From assembly GCA_900554565.1 (NCBI GenBank), contig USHX01000003.1, positions 15,017 to 79,016 on the forward strand: a DNA stretch of 64,000 bases, written 5' to 3'. The stretch's first letter is position 1; each line of letters opens with the position of its first letter. Both the position numbers and the translations under genes were made by a program. The notes beneath the pieces are model-generated. The model was not told the origin of the DNA and did not search any database. It saw only the letters and a program-made list of their open reading frames with translations. Of this stretch, positions 18,112-29,344 are shown in pieces. The stretch is from an uncultured Clostridium sp. GTDB taxonomy: Bacteria > Bacillota > Clostridia > TANB77 > CAG-508.

Positions 18112-19014
18112 TTATTTCAATTTGAATTTGTCAACAATACTATTATTATCTTGCCAGTCTTCTTTTACTTTTACCCATGTTTTCAAATTCACTTTCACTC
18201 CAAAGTTTTGTTCCATGTCTATTCTAGCACTTCTGCCAATTCTTTTTAACATATCTCCATTTTTTCCAATTATAATTCCTTTATGAGAATTTCTTAAACA
18301 ATATATTGTTGCTTCTATATCATATAAGTCTTCACCTTTTTTGTTTTTTCTTTGTTTCATTTTTTCAACTTCTACATATATTCCATGTGGTACTTCATCT
18401 TGTAGTAGCTTTAGTGCTTTTTCTCTTATCGTTTCTTCTGCTAATTGGCGTATTGTTTGATCTGTATATTCTTCTATATCATAATATGCAGGACCTGGTT
18501 TTAAGTTCTTTTCTATTTCATCTAAAATTATATTTTTATACTTACTGTTTGTGGCAGATATTGGTATTACAGCTTCAAAATTATATTCTTTACTATATAT
18601 TTCTATTAAATTTAATAAACTTTCTCTTTTTACTAAATCTATTTTATTTATTATTAATATTGTTTTTCTTTTTGCTTCTTTTATTTTTTCTAAAATTATT
18701 CTGTCACCTTTTCCAATATCTTTACTTGTTGCTTCAATTAAAAATAACACTACATCTGCATCTGCTATACTTGCATATGACGTTTCTATCATTGTTTCAT
18801 TTAATTTTGTTTTTGGTTTGTGGATTCCCGGTGTGTCTGTAAATATTATTTGTGAATTTTCTCTATTCGCAATTCCTTTTATTGCAGTTCTTGTTGTTTG
18901 AACTTTATTTGCAATTGCAGCAACTTTTTCTCCTACTAATAAATTTAATAATGTTGATTTTCCTACATTTGTTCTTCCTATTAATGTTACAAAACCTGAT
19001 TTGAATTCTTCCAT
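18112..19014 (-). CDS. era: GTPase Era
   Basis: 300 residues. A GTPase that binds 16S rRNA and matures the 30S subunit. G1 is GRTNVGKST (about 13-21), G2 around TTRTAIKG, G3 DTPGIHKPKTKLNE (about 60), G4 NKID (about 122) and G5 SATNS. The C-terminal KH domain has GIIIGKNGDMLKRIG. Length and order are typical. ATG has AAGG upstream. It heads the era-yqzL-recO unit. Confidence 0.97.
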   Translation of the reverse strand: MEEFKSGFVTLIGRTNVGKSTLLNLLVGEKVAAIANKVQTTRTAIKGIANRENSQIIFTDTPGIHKPKTKLNETMIETSYASIADADVVLFLIEATSKDIGKGDRIILEKIKEAKRKTILIINKIDLVKRESLLNLIEIYSKEYNFEAVIPISATNSKYKNIILDEIEKNLKPGPAYYDIEEYTDQTIRQLAEETIREKALKLLQDEVPHGIYVEVEKMKQRKNKKGEDLYDIEATIYCLRNSHKGIIIGKNGDMLKRIGRSARIDMEQNFGVKVNLKTWVKVKEDWQDNNSIVDKFKLK

Positions 19015-19112
19015 TTTATTTTTCGCCTTTCTATTTTTATATTTTTATTATACACTATTATTTTGCTAAATTTGTAGAATTTAATTTATTTTTTATAATT
19101 TTTTTATTTACG

Positions 19113-19140
19113 AAAAAAATGCAGATATCAAATCCGCATT
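19113..19140 (-). terminator. terminator of the glycosyltransferase gene
   Basis: 9-bp stem (19118-19126 with 19132-19140) with a 5-base loop and a T run on the minus strand. Confidence 0.85.
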
Positions 19141-19151
19141 TTTCTTTTGTT

Positions 19152-20444
19152 TTATGCATATGCATGACGTTTTTTGAATGATAGCAAGTTTGTAATTTCG
19201 TTTTCTGTGTTTTTGGCTTTTTGTGTTTTTCTTGCTCTTTCTTGTTCCAATTCTCTTTTTTGTTTTTCTGCCATTGATTGGCAAATTGCTTTTTGATATG
19301 TAAAATGTGTGTCTTGAGCAATTTTGCTCCAATTATATTCGTTTCTAACTTTATTTTTTGCTCTTCTTGTTATATCTGCACATAATTTATGGTCATATAA
19401 TAACTCTAATATTGAGTCTGCTATTGAGTTTGGATTTCCGCAGTATGTTTTCATTCCATTTACTTCATGGTCTACAATTTCGTTTAGTCCTCCTATATCT
19501 GAAACTACAACTGGATTTCCAGACAACATTGCTTCTAATGCTACTATTCCAAATGGTTCATATGTGCTTGGAAATACTGCTATGTCTGCGGCTTTGTACA
19601 TTTTTTGTACTTCTTTTCCTCTCATATAACCTGCAAAACATACTTTATTTTCTATTCCCATTGCTTTTACTTGATTTCTTAGTTCTTCTTCCATTCCGCC
19701 TTTTCCACATATTACAAGTTTTGAATCATGATATCTTTCTAGTATTTTTGGCATTGCAGCTATTAGATGTTGTATTCCTTTTTCATATACTAGTCTTCCC
19801 ATAAATAATATTATTTTTTCATTGTCCATTGCATATTTTCTTCTAAAATTGTAGTCTCTTTCTATGCCATTGAATAAGTTCATGTTTACTCCATTTGGTA
19901 TTACATTTATTTTTTCATATGGTAAACCAAATAATCTTTGTAGTTCACTTTTCATGTAGTTGCTATTTACAATTACTTCAGATGATTCATATGTTAACAT
20001 CCATTCTGTGTCATTTATGTATCTTTGTTGCTCATCATGTATTCCACTGTTTCTTCCAGCTTCTGTTGCATGTATTGTTGATACTATTGGTATATTGTAA
20101 GAGTTTTTTAATGTTTTTGCTGCATACGCTACTAGCCAGTCATGTGCATGTATTACATCAAATTGTCCTTGTTCTTTCATTATTTCACTTGCTTTGGCTA
20201 CTAAGTTAAAGTTTAATTGCATTATCCAATCTATAAAGTTGTTTGGATTTATCATGTAATTGTCTACTCTATATACTTTTACTCCTTTGTCATCTTCAAA
20301 ATATGGTGCATCTCCTTCTTTGTATGTTACTACTGTTACATCATGACCATCTTTTATTAGTGTTCTTGATATATCATATACTACTCTTGCAATTCCTCCT
20401 ACTACTCTTGGTGGATATTCCCATGTTAACATTAGTATTTTCAT
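19152..20444 (-). CDS. family 4 glycosyltransferase (GT-B)
   Basis: 430 residues. MKILMLTWEYPPRVVGGIAR is the N-terminal GT-B strand with the GG loop of starch/glycogen-synthase-like enzymes. DVIHAHDWLV (about 98), STIHATEAG, VIPNGVN and GRLVYEKGIQHLI (about 222) follow. EPFGIVALEAMLSGNPVV (about 295) holds the donor-binding Glu residues. The last 40 residues are a charged helical tail rich in K, R, E and Q. A retaining transfer of a nucleotide-activated sugar is expected. Acceptor unknown: glycogen-like polymer or surface glycan. It stands alone with its own terminator. Confidence 0.9.
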   Translation of the reverse strand: MKILMLTWEYPPRVVGGIARVVYDISRTLIKDGHDVTVVTYKEGDAPYFEDDKGVKVYRVDNYMINPNNFIDWIMQLNFNLVAKASEIMKEQGQFDVIHAHDWLVAYAAKTLKNSYNIPIVSTIHATEAGRNSGIHDEQQRYINDTEWMLTYESSEVIVNSNYMKSELQRLFGLPYEKINVIPNGVNMNLFNGIERDYNFRRKYAMDNEKIILFMGRLVYEKGIQHLIAAMPKILERYHDSKLVICGKGGMEEELRNQVKAMGIENKVCFAGYMRGKEVQKMYKAADIAVFPSTYEPFGIVALEAMLSGNPVVVSDIGGLNEIVDHEVNGMKTYCGNPNSIADSILELLYDHKLCADITRRAKNKVRNEYNWSKIAQDTHFTYQKAICQSMAEKQKRELEQERARKTQKAKNTENEITNLLSFKKRHAYA

Positions 20445-20600
20445 CTAATATACTTCCTTTCTTTTTCTACATTTTCTTTTGTTTTTTGGCATTTTTCTTT
20501 TCTATTGTATACAATTTTTTTTAAATTGTAAATGGTTTTTGGAAATTTTTTAGATAAAAAATTTAATTTAAATTTAATAATATTTGTATAAAAAATTGTA

Positions 20601-20629
20601 AAAAAAGAGACTTAATCAAAAGCCTCTTT
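20601..20629 (-). terminator. terminator of the 218-residue unknown gene
   Basis: 10-bp stem (20604-20613 with 20620-20629, one G-T pair) with a T run following on the minus strand. Confidence 0.8.
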
Positions 20630-20639
20630 TCGAAATGGA

Positions 20640-21296
20640 TTATTTTTCTTTTAAAAGTTCACGGTATTGCACTCCAAGATAATTAATTTGTCCATAGTCA
20701 ATCTCTACCTTAAGTTGATATATTGAATCATTACCAACACTTCCAGGACATAAAGCATCAATTTTATTTAATGCATAGTTAATGCTTGTTGTTGTAGTTA
20801 ATATATTATACAAGTCTTTTGGATTTTCTAAGTCATATTGTTTTTCTTCAAATTGCTTAACCATAAATTTTACTTCATCATATATTTGTCGGCTAAGTTC
20901 TATTTTTACTTTCCTAAAAGTTTTTTCCATTATGACGTCATCTACATCATTTTTTGAATATCTGAAAGCTGTATTTACATTAATTGGTACAGAATTCGGA
21001 ATTTTGTCAGCCACACTTTGGGCAATTTCTCTGGTGGTTTCAGAGTATTCATTTTCCTTAGTACCATTTTTCATCTCATTTATACAATCAGCTACTTCAA
21101 ATATTTCGCTTTTGCTTAGGTAAGTATTGATGAACAATTCATCCTTTTTACTTTCTTTGATTAATTGTTGCATCTTTTTATCAGTTTCTTCGAAGTTTTT
21201 TTCAATATTAGCAATTGCAACAACACACTTTTTGCACTCTACCTTTGCCTTTTTTGTCCATTTAATCCATTTTTGGTTTTTTTGTTCTGTTTCCAT
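20640..21296 (-). CDS. unknown 218-residue soluble protein
   Basis: I do not recognise the family. Start chosen at METEQKNQKWIKW because AGGAGG lies 8 bases upstream; an earlier ATG sits inside the ribosome site. The protein is soluble, charged and largely helical, with a CKKC pair near residue 27, a helical core around KSEIFEVADCINEMKNGT, and a Cys in DALCPGSVGN near the end. It is a single-gene transcript with a consensus promoter and a terminator. One in-frame CGA (Arg, in LSRQIYDE) shows that CGA is read normally. Confidence 0.7.
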   Translation of the reverse strand: METEQKNQKWIKWTKKAKVECKKCVVAIANIEKNFEETDKKMQQLIKESKKDELFINTYLSKSEIFEVADCINEMKNGTKENEYSETTREIAQSVADKIPNSVPINVNTAFRYSKNDVDDVIMEKTFRKVKIELSRQIYDEVKFMVKQFEEKQYDLENPKDLYNILTTTTSINYALNKIDALCPGSVGNDSIYQLKVEIDYGQINYLGVQYRELLKEK

Positions 21297-21372
21297 AATC
21301 ATGTCCTCCTGTTTCTTCATGTTGTCTTTACGACAGAACTTTTTCTACTTAAATATTTATTCAAGCACTTTT

Positions 21373-21401
21373 ATTATAACTCTTTTTACAATTTATGTCA
21401 A
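21373..21401 (-). promoter_or_regulatory. consensus sigma-A promoter
   Basis: Minus strand TTGACA (21396-21401), 17 bases, TATAAT (21373-21378), for the 218-residue unknown gene. A short TGTC-GTAAA-GACA hairpin follows in the leader. Confidence 0.75.
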
Positions 21402-21424
21402 CAGTTATATTGTTCTGTAAATAG

Positions 21425-21470
21425 CAAAAACACTGTTTTGAAAATCATTTATAGATTATTCAAAACAGTG
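21425..21470 (-). terminator. terminator of the WG-repeat membrane protein
   Basis: Perfect 12-bp stem (21431-21442 with 21459-21470), loop of 16 bases, T run on the minus strand. Confidence 0.85.
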
Positions 21471-21480
21471 CTTTTTTATA

Positions 21481-22944
21481 TTACTCTGCATTATCTAAGT
21501 TAGTATTACTACTATCTTCTTGTATATTATTTTGAGTATCGATATTTGTGTTGGTATTTTCTTGATCAGAACTATCTTCATGATTACTACTATCGTCTTG
21601 TGTTTCATCTTCTTTTTGTTCTATTATTCCAATTCTTTTCAAATATTCTGTTGCGTCCATTTTTGAGTTATTTGCAGCAATATAATAATATTTCTTTCCT
21701 CCACTTATTGTCATATATATATCATCTGCTACTGGTGCAGCAAATAGTTCTTCACCTGATGAGTTTAACAATGTGTACTTTTTATCTTGACAAGCTACTA
21801 AAACATTATAATCTGGTATTACTAATAGATTTATTGCATCTTTGTTATTTGAAGCTATGTAACCAAAACTATCATATTTAAAGTCAACTAATTGTTTACC
21901 GCTTTTATCATATAGCCCCCATTTTCCGTCCTTTTTAATTGGAATTAAATTTCCTACTAATATATATTTATTTTTAATTCCGTTTTCTTCGAATTTTCCA
22001 GTGTCTATTCCTATTTCATCATTTTCAATATAAACTCTAATATTTCCTTTAAAGTCCATTATTCCATATTTGTTATCTTTTTGAACTAAGTAAAGTCCTG
22101 CATCAACGTCCATTAATTCAATTTTGTTATATATAATTTGTACTTTAGTTTCTTTTTTACTTGAAATTATTCCATATTTTTCATTATTTTTTATTAAAAA
22201 GTCTCCTACGTCTTCTAGATAAGTAATATCATCGTATTTTGGTTCTAATATAACTGTTCCGTCTGTTTTTATTACGCCTTTTTTACCTGCCTCATCTTTT
22301 TGAACTATTATCATATCATTCATTATTGCTTTTTGATTTACAAAGCTATCACTCATACTTGCATAACCATAATCTAATACTTTAGGAGTATATGCTTCTA
22401 CTAAATATGGTAATGTATATACATATATTCTATTTTTTTCTTGATCATATTGAAAACTAACATTAAATGCTTTTTCTATAGTTTCAGATGTAGCATATAA
22501 TGTTCCATTTATTGCTTTTACTGGTTTTTTAGAGTATTTATATTGATAGTTTTCGCTTTGGTCAGCTAAATCTAATTTATAGATTTTGTTTGAGCCTAAT
22601 GTAAAATTTACTATTTCATTATCACTTTGCACATAACATTTATTTGGGCTTTCTGATGGGTCTCCATATTCTCCACTATAACTTTCATACCCAAAGTATG
22701 AAGCTACATCTTTTATTGGTACATACACAGTTCCATCATTTTCTATAACTAATATACTTTTTAATTTTTCATTTACCGCACCATCTAAAGTAAGTTTTAA
22801 GTTTGTGCTTTGAATATATAGTAAATATGTTATTGTTGCAATTATTAATATTACTAATAATATTATTGCTCCTAAAATTATTCCAGTTGTTCTCTTTTTC
22901 TTTTTTTCTTCTCTATTTTGAAAGCTTTCTTCCATTAAATTCAT
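21481..22944 (-). CDS. membrane-anchored WG-repeat protein
   Basis: 487 residues from MNLMEESFQNREEK (GGGGG 8 bases upstream). A short basic cytoplasmic head, one membrane helix (about 20-42), then an extracellular part. The first section (about 55-180) looks like a stalk domain with DGTVYVPIKDVASYFGY, as in copper-amine-oxidase N-like cell-surface modules. Then come WG-type repeats: KKGVIKTDGTVILEPKYDDI, KYGIMDFKGNI, GKWGLYDKSGKQLVDFKYDS. The C-terminal 50 residues are acidic D/S/N/E linker. Probably a surface protein; no catalytic motif seen. It begins 18 bases after tgt and may be cotranscribed with queA-tgt. Confidence 0.75.
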   Translation of the reverse strand: MNLMEESFQNREEKKKKRTTGIILGAIILLVILIIATITYLLYIQSTNLKLTLDGAVNEKLKSILVIENDGTVYVPIKDVASYFGYESYSGEYGDPSESPNKCYVQSDNEIVNFTLGSNKIYKLDLADQSENYQYKYSKKPVKAINGTLYATSETIEKAFNVSFQYDQEKNRIYVYTLPYLVEAYTPKVLDYGYASMSDSFVNQKAIMNDMIIVQKDEAGKKGVIKTDGTVILEPKYDDITYLEDVGDFLIKNNEKYGIISSKKETKVQIIYNKIELMDVDAGLYLVQKDNKYGIMDFKGNIRVYIENDEIGIDTGKFEENGIKNKYILVGNLIPIKKDGKWGLYDKSGKQLVDFKYDSFGYIASNNKDAINLLVIPDYNVLVACQDKKYTLLNSSGEELFAAPVADDIYMTISGGKKYYYIAANNSKMDATEYLKRIGIIEQKEDETQDDSSNHEDSSDQENTNTNIDTQNNIQEDSSNTNLDNAE

Positions 22945-22962
22945 TTGTATCGCCCCCATGTT

Positions 22963-24114
<1,152 letters not shown>

Positions 24115-24125
24115 CTATATATGTT

Positions 24126-25151
24126 TTATATTATAAACATTGCATCTCCAAAGCTGAAAAATCTATATTTTTCTTTTACTGCTTCATTGTAAGCATTCAT
24201 TATGTATTCTTTTCCTGCTAATGCTGATACTAACATTAATAGTGTTGATTGTGGTAAGTGGAAATTTGTTATTAATCCATCTATACATTTAAATTTGTAA
24301 CCTGGATATATAAATATTTCTGTATCATCTTCTATTTGTTTTACCATTCCTGTTTTTTCATCTGCAACTGATTCTAAGACTCTACATGATGTTGTTCCAA
24401 CTGCAATTACTCTTCTTCCTTCTTGTTTTGCTTTATTTATTTTTTCTACATCTTCTTGTTTTATATAAAAGTGTTCTGAATGCATTTCGTGTTTTTCTAC
24501 AGTGTCTTCTTTTACTGGTCTAAATGTTCCTATTCCTACATGTAGAGTAACATTTGCTATTATAACACCTTTTTCTTCTAATTCTTTTAATAACTCTGGT
24601 GTAAAATGCAACCCTGCTGTTGGGGCAGCTGCAGAACCTTCATATTTGGCATAAACTGTTTGATATCTATCTTTTTCTTTTAAACTTTCATGTATATATG
24701 GTGGTAATGGCATTAGTCCTATTTGGTCTAATATCTCATTAAAAATTCCATTATAATAGAATTTTACTTTTCTTGTTCCTCCTGGTAATATTTCTAAAAT
24801 TTCTGCTGTTAATAATCCTTCACCAAATATTACTTTAGTCCCTACATGTAGTTTGTTTCCAGGTCTTACTATACATTCCCATATATCTCCTTCTTGGTTA
24901 TTTAATAACAAAAATTCAACATTTGCTCCTGTTTCTTTTTTTCCATATAGTCTTGCAGGAATTACTTTTGTGTTATTTCTTACCAATACATCACCTGGTT
25001 TTAGATAATCTATTATGTCTTTAAATGTTTTGTGTTCTATTGTTTGCTCTTCTCTATTTAACACCATTAATCTTGATTCATCTCTTTTTTCTAATGGTGT
25101 TTGGGCTATTAGTTCTTCTGGTAATTCATAATTAAATTCTGATACTTTCAC
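24126..25151 (-). CDS. queA: S-adenosylmethionine:tRNA ribosyltransferase-isomerase
   Basis: 341 residues. Adds the epoxycyclopentanediol ring from SAM to preQ1 in tRNA, the step after Tgt. [53 protein letters not shown] and [19 protein letters not shown] are the conserved QueA blocks, and [17 protein letters not shown] is near the end. Starts 13 bases after the metalloprotease-like gene's stop. Operon queA-tgt with tgt downstream. Confidence 0.98.
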   Translation of the reverse strand: MKVSEFNYELPEELIAQTPLEKRDESRLMVLNREEQTIEHKTFKDIIDYLKPGDVLVRNNTKVIPARLYGKKETGANVEFLLLNNQEGDIWECIVRPGNKLHVGTKVIFGEGLLTAEILEILPGGTRKVKFYYNGIFNEILDQIGLMPLPPYIHESLKEKDRYQTVYAKYEGSAAAPTAGLHFTPELLKELEEKGVIIANVTLHVGIGTFRPVKEDTVEKHEMHSEHFYIKQEDVEKINKAKQEGRRVIAVGTTSCRVLESVADEKTGMVKQIEDDTEIFIYPGYKFKCIDGLITNFHLPQSTLLMLVSALAGKEYIMNAYNEAVKEKYRFFSFGDAMFII

Positions 25152-25164
25152 TTTTATCGCTCCT

Positions 25165-26493
25165 TCATATAGCTTTTTTTATTTTATTTATTATCTCTTT
25201 TAATTCTTCTATTACATTTTCAGGTTGATTAAATTCATCTATTTGATATGGGTATTCAAAATTATTGTTCTTTGCCGGTTTTAATGTATATATATCCTCT
25301 GAAAGTCCTATGTTCTGACCATTATATTTTATGTTTTTATTCATATAATCTGTATACCATTTTTTCTGTCCTTCTAATTTTTCATTTTTATATCCATATT
25401 TTTCATAATCATGCAAAGCTGGCACTTCGTAGCCATATTCTTTCGAATTTCTTTCTAATGAATGTAAAAATTCGTGTAAAAATACTTCTTCTGGAAATGT
25501 ATTTATTCTAGTATTGTACTTGTATATATAACTTTTAGAATCATTTGGAAGTCTTATATTTGAAAATCCTATTCCATAGTAATCCATCGCACCTAATCCA
25601 ATCCAATCATTTACTTCTATGTCATTTTCGTGATTTGTATCTCCTAATCTCATTATCACAAATATATGATCATAATTATTTTGCTTTACTATGTCTTTTA
25701 TCTGTGTTTCTACATTTTCAGGTGATACATAATATCCAAATTCATTGTCATATGATAATTCTGTTATTGGCACAGCAATTTCATGTATATCACATTTTGC
25801 AGTCATTTTTCCTTCTGATAAATTTTCAGCTGAACTTTCAAATCTTTTTATAGTATTTGTTATGTCATTTATATCATTTGGGCTTACTTCTAATTTTACT
25901 TCTTTTCCACCAATATTTACATCTGTAGCTTTAAAAACAAAGCAGCCAAAGTTCCAGTTGTTGTCTTTTTCTTCAATTCCTTCTTCTAATTTAAAATCAG
26001 TAAACCATGCTTCTCCTGTAGCTTGTCCTAAATATCCACCTAATCTAAATCCGATATTTACTGTTTCTCTGTTTTTAGAATTAAATATCAATTCTATTTT
26101 TTGCCAATCATTTGTCCCTTGAATTGCAATAGATCTTTCTGTTGTTCCTTCAATAGATATTTGGGCTCCAACTCCTGATTGTTGTTCTTTTGATTTTACA
26201 TTATTTGTTTTTACCATACATGTTACTTTATATGGTTGATTTTTTTCTACTTTAATTTCTTTATAAAACATTGCATCATTATATTTTTCAGATGTTATTT
26301 TATAACTTTTTTGACTATTTATTTTCTCTGTTGCATCTCTTGTAAATTCTGATGTATATACATTTGCTTCACTTCTTACAAAATCATTAAAATTATTTTC
26401 TTGATATTTTTGAAATGCAAAATATACCAATGTACATAATACTAAAACAGTCACTGCATATGTTATTTTTTCTAAAATTTTTTTCAAACTCAT
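25165..26493 (-). CDS. membrane-anchored protein with carbohydrate-binding-like domain and HExxH motif
   Basis: 442 residues from [19 protein letters not shown]. One N-terminal membrane helix, then a beta-rich region (about 40-190) with [20 protein letters not shown] and [11 protein letters not shown] that looks like a carbohydrate-binding module, then a C-terminal region with [15 protein letters not shown] near residue 350. HEFLH fits the HExxH zinc motif; a third ligand is not obvious, but [13 protein letters not shown] follows. Probably a cell-surface metallopeptidase-like protein; substrate unknown. The upstream leader overlaps the pnp terminator, and queA follows within 13 bases. Confidence 0.65.
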   Translation of the reverse strand: MSLKKILEKITYAVTVLVLCTLVYFAFQKYQENNFNDFVRSEANVYTSEFTRDATEKINSQKSYKITSEKYNDAMFYKEIKVEKNQPYKVTCMVKTNNVKSKEQQSGVGAQISIEGTTERSIAIQGTNDWQKIELIFNSKNRETVNIGFRLGGYLGQATGEAWFTDFKLEEGIEEKDNNWNFGCFVFKATDVNIGGKEVKLEVSPNDINDITNTIKRFESSAENLSEGKMTAKCDIHEIAVPITELSYDNEFGYYVSPENVETQIKDIVKQNNYDHIFVIMRLGDTNHENDIEVNDWIGLGAMDYYGIGFSNIRLPNDSKSYIYKYNTRINTFPEEVFLHEFLHSLERNSKEYGYEVPALHDYEKYGYKNEKLEGQKKWYTDYMNKNIKYNGQNIGLSEDIYTLKPAKNNNFEYPYQIDEFNQPENVIEELKEIINKIKKAI

Positions 26494-26526
26494 TTTGCAG
26501 TTTCTCCATTTCTTTTGTTCTATATT

Positions 26527-26570
26527 ATAAAAGTGAAAGGTCAATGTTTTAAAATTAATCCTTTCACCTT
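26527..26570 (-). terminator. terminator of pnp
   Basis: Stem formed by 26531-26540 and 26560-26570 (one G-T pair) just past the pnp stop, with AT-rich sequence following. Confidence 0.6.
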
Positions 26571-26581
26571 TTGTTTTAATT

Positions 26582-28711
26582 TTATTCTTCGCTTTCTTTT
26601 GATTTATCTTCTACTAAATCTTTCATGCTTAGGTTTATTCTACCTTGGTCATCTATCTCTGTTACTTTTACTGTTACTTTATCTCCAACATGAAGTACAT
26701 CTTCAATATTTTTGATTCTTTCTTTAGAAATTTTTGATATATGTAATAGTCCTTCTTTTCCGCCACAACCTAAGTCTATAAATGCTCCGAAGTTCATTAA
26801 TCTTACTACTTCTCCATAGTAAATTCCACCAACTTCTACTTCTCTTACAATATCTTCTACCATTTCTAATGCTTGGCTTGCTTTTTCATTGTCTGTTGAA
26901 TAAATTAAAACTTGTCCATCTTCTTCTATGTCTATTTTTACTCCTGTTTCATCTATTATTTTGTTTATCATTTTTCCACCAGGTCCTATAACATCTTTTA
27001 TTTTTTCTGGTTTTATTGTTGTTGTTAATATACGTGGTGCATATTTTGAAACTTCTTCTCTTGGTTTTGATATTACTGGCATCATTATATCATCTAATAT
27101 ATGTGCTCTTGCTTTTCTTGTTCTTTCAAATGCTTCTTGAATTATTTCATATGTTAATCCATCACATTTAATATCTACCTGAATAGCTGTAATTCCTTTT
27201 TCTGTTCCACCTACTTTGAAATCCATATCTCCAAAGAAATCTTCTAATCCTTGAATATCTACTAACATTACATAGTCTTCATCATTATCTGGATTTGTTA
27301 CTAATCCTGTTGATATTCCTGCTACTGGTCTTTTAATTGGTACACCAGCGTCCATTAAACTTAGTGTGCTTCCACATATACTTGCTTGTGATGTTGAACC
27401 ATTTGATGATAATACTTCTGATACAACTCTTATTGCATATGGGAATTCTTCTTTTGATGGTAGTACTGGAACTAATGCTTTTTCTGCTAATGCTCCATGT
27501 CCTATTTCTCTTCTTCCTGGTCCTCTTGATGGTCTTGCTTCTCCTACTGAGTAGCTAGGGAAGTTATAGTGATGCATATATCTTTTTGATTCTTCTGTGT
27601 CTATTCCATCTAAAACTTGTTCTTCGCTTATCATTCCTAATGTTGCTATTGATAATACTTGTGTTTGTCCTCTTGTAAATAAAGCACTTCCATGTACTCT
27701 TGGAAGTAATCCTACTTCACATGATAATGGTCTTATTTCATCTAATGCTCTACCATCAACCCTTTTATGTTCTACAAATATCATTTCTCTTACACATTTT
27801 TTCTCTAATTTGTAAATTGCTTCTCCAATGTCACCTTTATGTTCTTCAAATGCTTCTTCTCCAAATTTTTCTGTATACGCATTTTGTATTTTTTCTGTTA
27901 GTTCATCTATGTTTTTGTCTCTTGTTTCTTTGTCTTTTTCTTGAACTTTTTCTTTCATTTCTTCTTTGAAGTTTTCTTCTATAAATTCATATACATCATG
28001 ATCAACTTCAAATGATTTATATTCAAATTTTGGTTTTCCAATTTCTTCTTGTATTTTTGATATAAATTTGCAGATTTTTTTAATTTCTTCATGTGCTGTT
28101 TTTATTGCTTCTAGCATTACATTATCTGGAACTTCATTTGCTCCAGCTTCTATCATTGTAATTTTCTTTTCTGTTGCTGCAACTGTTAATGTTAAGTCAC
28201 TATTTTTTCTTTGTTCTTCTGTTGGGTTTATTATTATTTTTCCATCTACTAGCCCTACATTTACTGCTGCTGTTGGTCCATTAAATGGTATGTCTGATAT
28301 TGCTAATGCTGATGCAGCTCCTATCATTGCAGCTACTTCTGGTGAGTTGTCTTGTTCTACACAAAGTACTGTTGCAACAACTACTACATCATTTCTGAAG
28401 TCTTTTGGGAATAGTGGTCTTAGTGGTCTGTCTATTGCTCTTGATGTTAATATTGCTTTGTCACTTGGTTTTCCTTCTCTTTTTAAGAATCCTCCTGGTA
28501 TTTTTCCTACTGAATATAGTTTTTCTTCAAAATCTACTGATAATGGGAAAAAGTCTATCCCATCTCTTGGCTCTTTTGATGCTGTTACATTTACTAGTAC
28601 ACATGTGTCTCCATAACGTACTAATACACTTCCATTTGCAAGTCCTGCCATTTTTCCTGTTTCTATAACTAATTTTCTTCCTGCTAATTCTGTTTCATAT
28701 GTTTTAAACAT
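26582..28711 (-). CDS. pnp: polyribonucleotide nucleotidyltransferase (PNPase)
   Basis: 709 residues. Phosphorolytic 3' to 5' exoribonuclease, RNA turnover. Two RNase PH-like domains: first with FFPLSVDFEEKLYSVGKIPG, second with LFTRGQTQVLSIATLG and SPSTQ-type STSQASICGSTLSLMDAG. An alpha-helical linker lies between. The KH domain (IGPGGKMINKIIDETGVKID) and S1 domain (GIYYGEVVRLMNFGAFIDL) are at the C-terminus. Full length. The leader has a short hairpin of the type seen before several genes here. rpsO lies just upstream, the usual order in bacteria. Confidence 0.98.
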   Translation of the reverse strand: MFKTYETELAGRKLVIETGKMAGLANGSVLVRYGDTCVLVNVTASKEPRDGIDFFPLSVDFEEKLYSVGKIPGGFLKREGKPSDKAILTSRAIDRPLRPLFPKDFRNDVVVVATVLCVEQDNSPEVAAMIGAASALAISDIPFNGPTAAVNVGLVDGKIIINPTEEQRKNSDLTLTVAATEKKITMIEAGANEVPDNVMLEAIKTAHEEIKKICKFISKIQEEIGKPKFEYKSFEVDHDVYEFIEENFKEEMKEKVQEKDKETRDKNIDELTEKIQNAYTEKFGEEAFEEHKGDIGEAIYKLEKKCVREMIFVEHKRVDGRALDEIRPLSCEVGLLPRVHGSALFTRGQTQVLSIATLGMISEEQVLDGIDTEESKRYMHHYNFPSYSVGEARPSRGPGRREIGHGALAEKALVPVLPSKEEFPYAIRVVSEVLSSNGSTSQASICGSTLSLMDAGVPIKRPVAGISTGLVTNPDNDEDYVMLVDIQGLEDFFGDMDFKVGGTEKGITAIQVDIKCDGLTYEIIQEAFERTRKARAHILDDIMMPVISKPREEVSKYAPRILTTTIKPEKIKDVIGPGGKMINKIIDETGVKIDIEEDGQVLIYSTDNEKASQALEMVEDIVREVEVGGIYYGEVVRLMNFGAFIDLGCGGKEGLLHISKISKERIKNIEDVLHVGDKVTVKVTEIDDQGRINLSMKDLVEDKSKESEE

Positions 28712-28851
28712 TTTTTATCTCTCCTTTTTATACAGTTTTTGCACCTTTTTACCAAGCTTTTTAGATTGTAACCTCTATAATGTGCTATTTTTTATAGCAT
28801 ATTATACAAGCTACTTACCTAAAATTTTGCTTGGATTTTTTTGTTTTTCTT

Positions 28852-28889
28852 GATAAAAGCCCATGCTAATAAAACAAGCATAGGGCTTT
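28852..28889 (-). terminator. terminator of rpsO
   Basis: Stem of 28856-28867 with 28877-28889 and a T-rich tail on the minus strand. It separates rpsO from pnp. Confidence 0.8.
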
Positions 28890-28898
28890 ATCTTTTAA

Positions 28899-29162
28899 TT
28901 ATTTTCTTAATCCTAGTTTTTCAACTATTTCTCTATATCTATTAACATCTTTTTTAGCTAAGTAGTTTAATAGATTTCTTCTTTTACCAACCATTTTTAA
29001 TAATCCACGTCTTGAGTGGTTATCTTTTTTGTGAACTTTTAAGTGTTCTGTTAATTCGTTGATTCTTTCTGTTAAAAGAGCTACTTGTACTTCTGGAGAA
29101 CCAGTGTCTTTTTCATCTCTTTTATATGTTGAAATTATTTCTTGTTTTCTTTCCTTTGTCAT
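28899..29162 (-). CDS. rpsO: 30S ribosomal protein S15
   Basis: 87 residues. Binds the central domain of 16S rRNA early in 30S assembly. Contains [20 protein letters not shown], then [20 protein letters not shown], the family signature. Length is standard. AGGAGG lies before ATG. The 5' leader can fold (29198-29231) and could be the site of S15 autoregulation known in other bacteria. Confidence 0.98.
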   Translation of the reverse strand: MTKERKQEIISTYKRDEKDTGSPEVQVALLTERINELTEHLKVHKKDNHSRRGLLKMVGKRRNLLNYLAKKDVNRYREIVEKLGLRK

Positions 29163-29197
29163 TTTTACACCTCCTAATTTTTTTCTTCCTTTAACTG

Positions 29198-29231
29198 AGC
29201 TTAAAGTCTTAGGTGCTTGCGCTTTTAAGCT
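29198..29231 (-). promoter_or_regulatory. rpsO: possible S15 autoregulatory leader hairpin
   Basis: In the rpsO leader AGCTTAAAAG (29222-29231) can pair with CTTTAAGCT (29198-29206), enclosing a loop of about 15 bases. S15 represses its own mRNA in several bacteria; here this is only a structural guess. Confidence 0.3.
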
Positions 29232-29261
29232 AAGTACAAGGTATTGTTTTTTGACATTCCT

Positions 29262-29290
29262 ATTTTACTATATTTTTATCAAAATTTCAA
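29262..29290 (-). promoter_or_regulatory. sigma-A-like promoter of rpsO
   Basis: Minus strand TTGAAA (29285-29290), 17 bases, TAAAAT (29262-29267). Confidence 0.6.
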
Positions 29291-29311
29291 GTGTTTTTTC
29301 TAATTTTATGC

Positions 29312-29339
29312 AAAAAGCAGACTCTAATTAGAGCCTGCT
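29312..29339 (-). terminator. terminator of the 233-residue unknown gene
   Basis: A near-perfect palindrome at 29316-29339 followed by T on the minus strand. Confidence 0.8.
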
Positions 29340-29344
29340 CATTT

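Noticed and set aside
19058..19332. Two short frames inside the 3' end of the glycosyltransferase gene
   Set aside because: Wholly overlapping other frames of a well-supported gene and its terminator; basic, low-complexity products.
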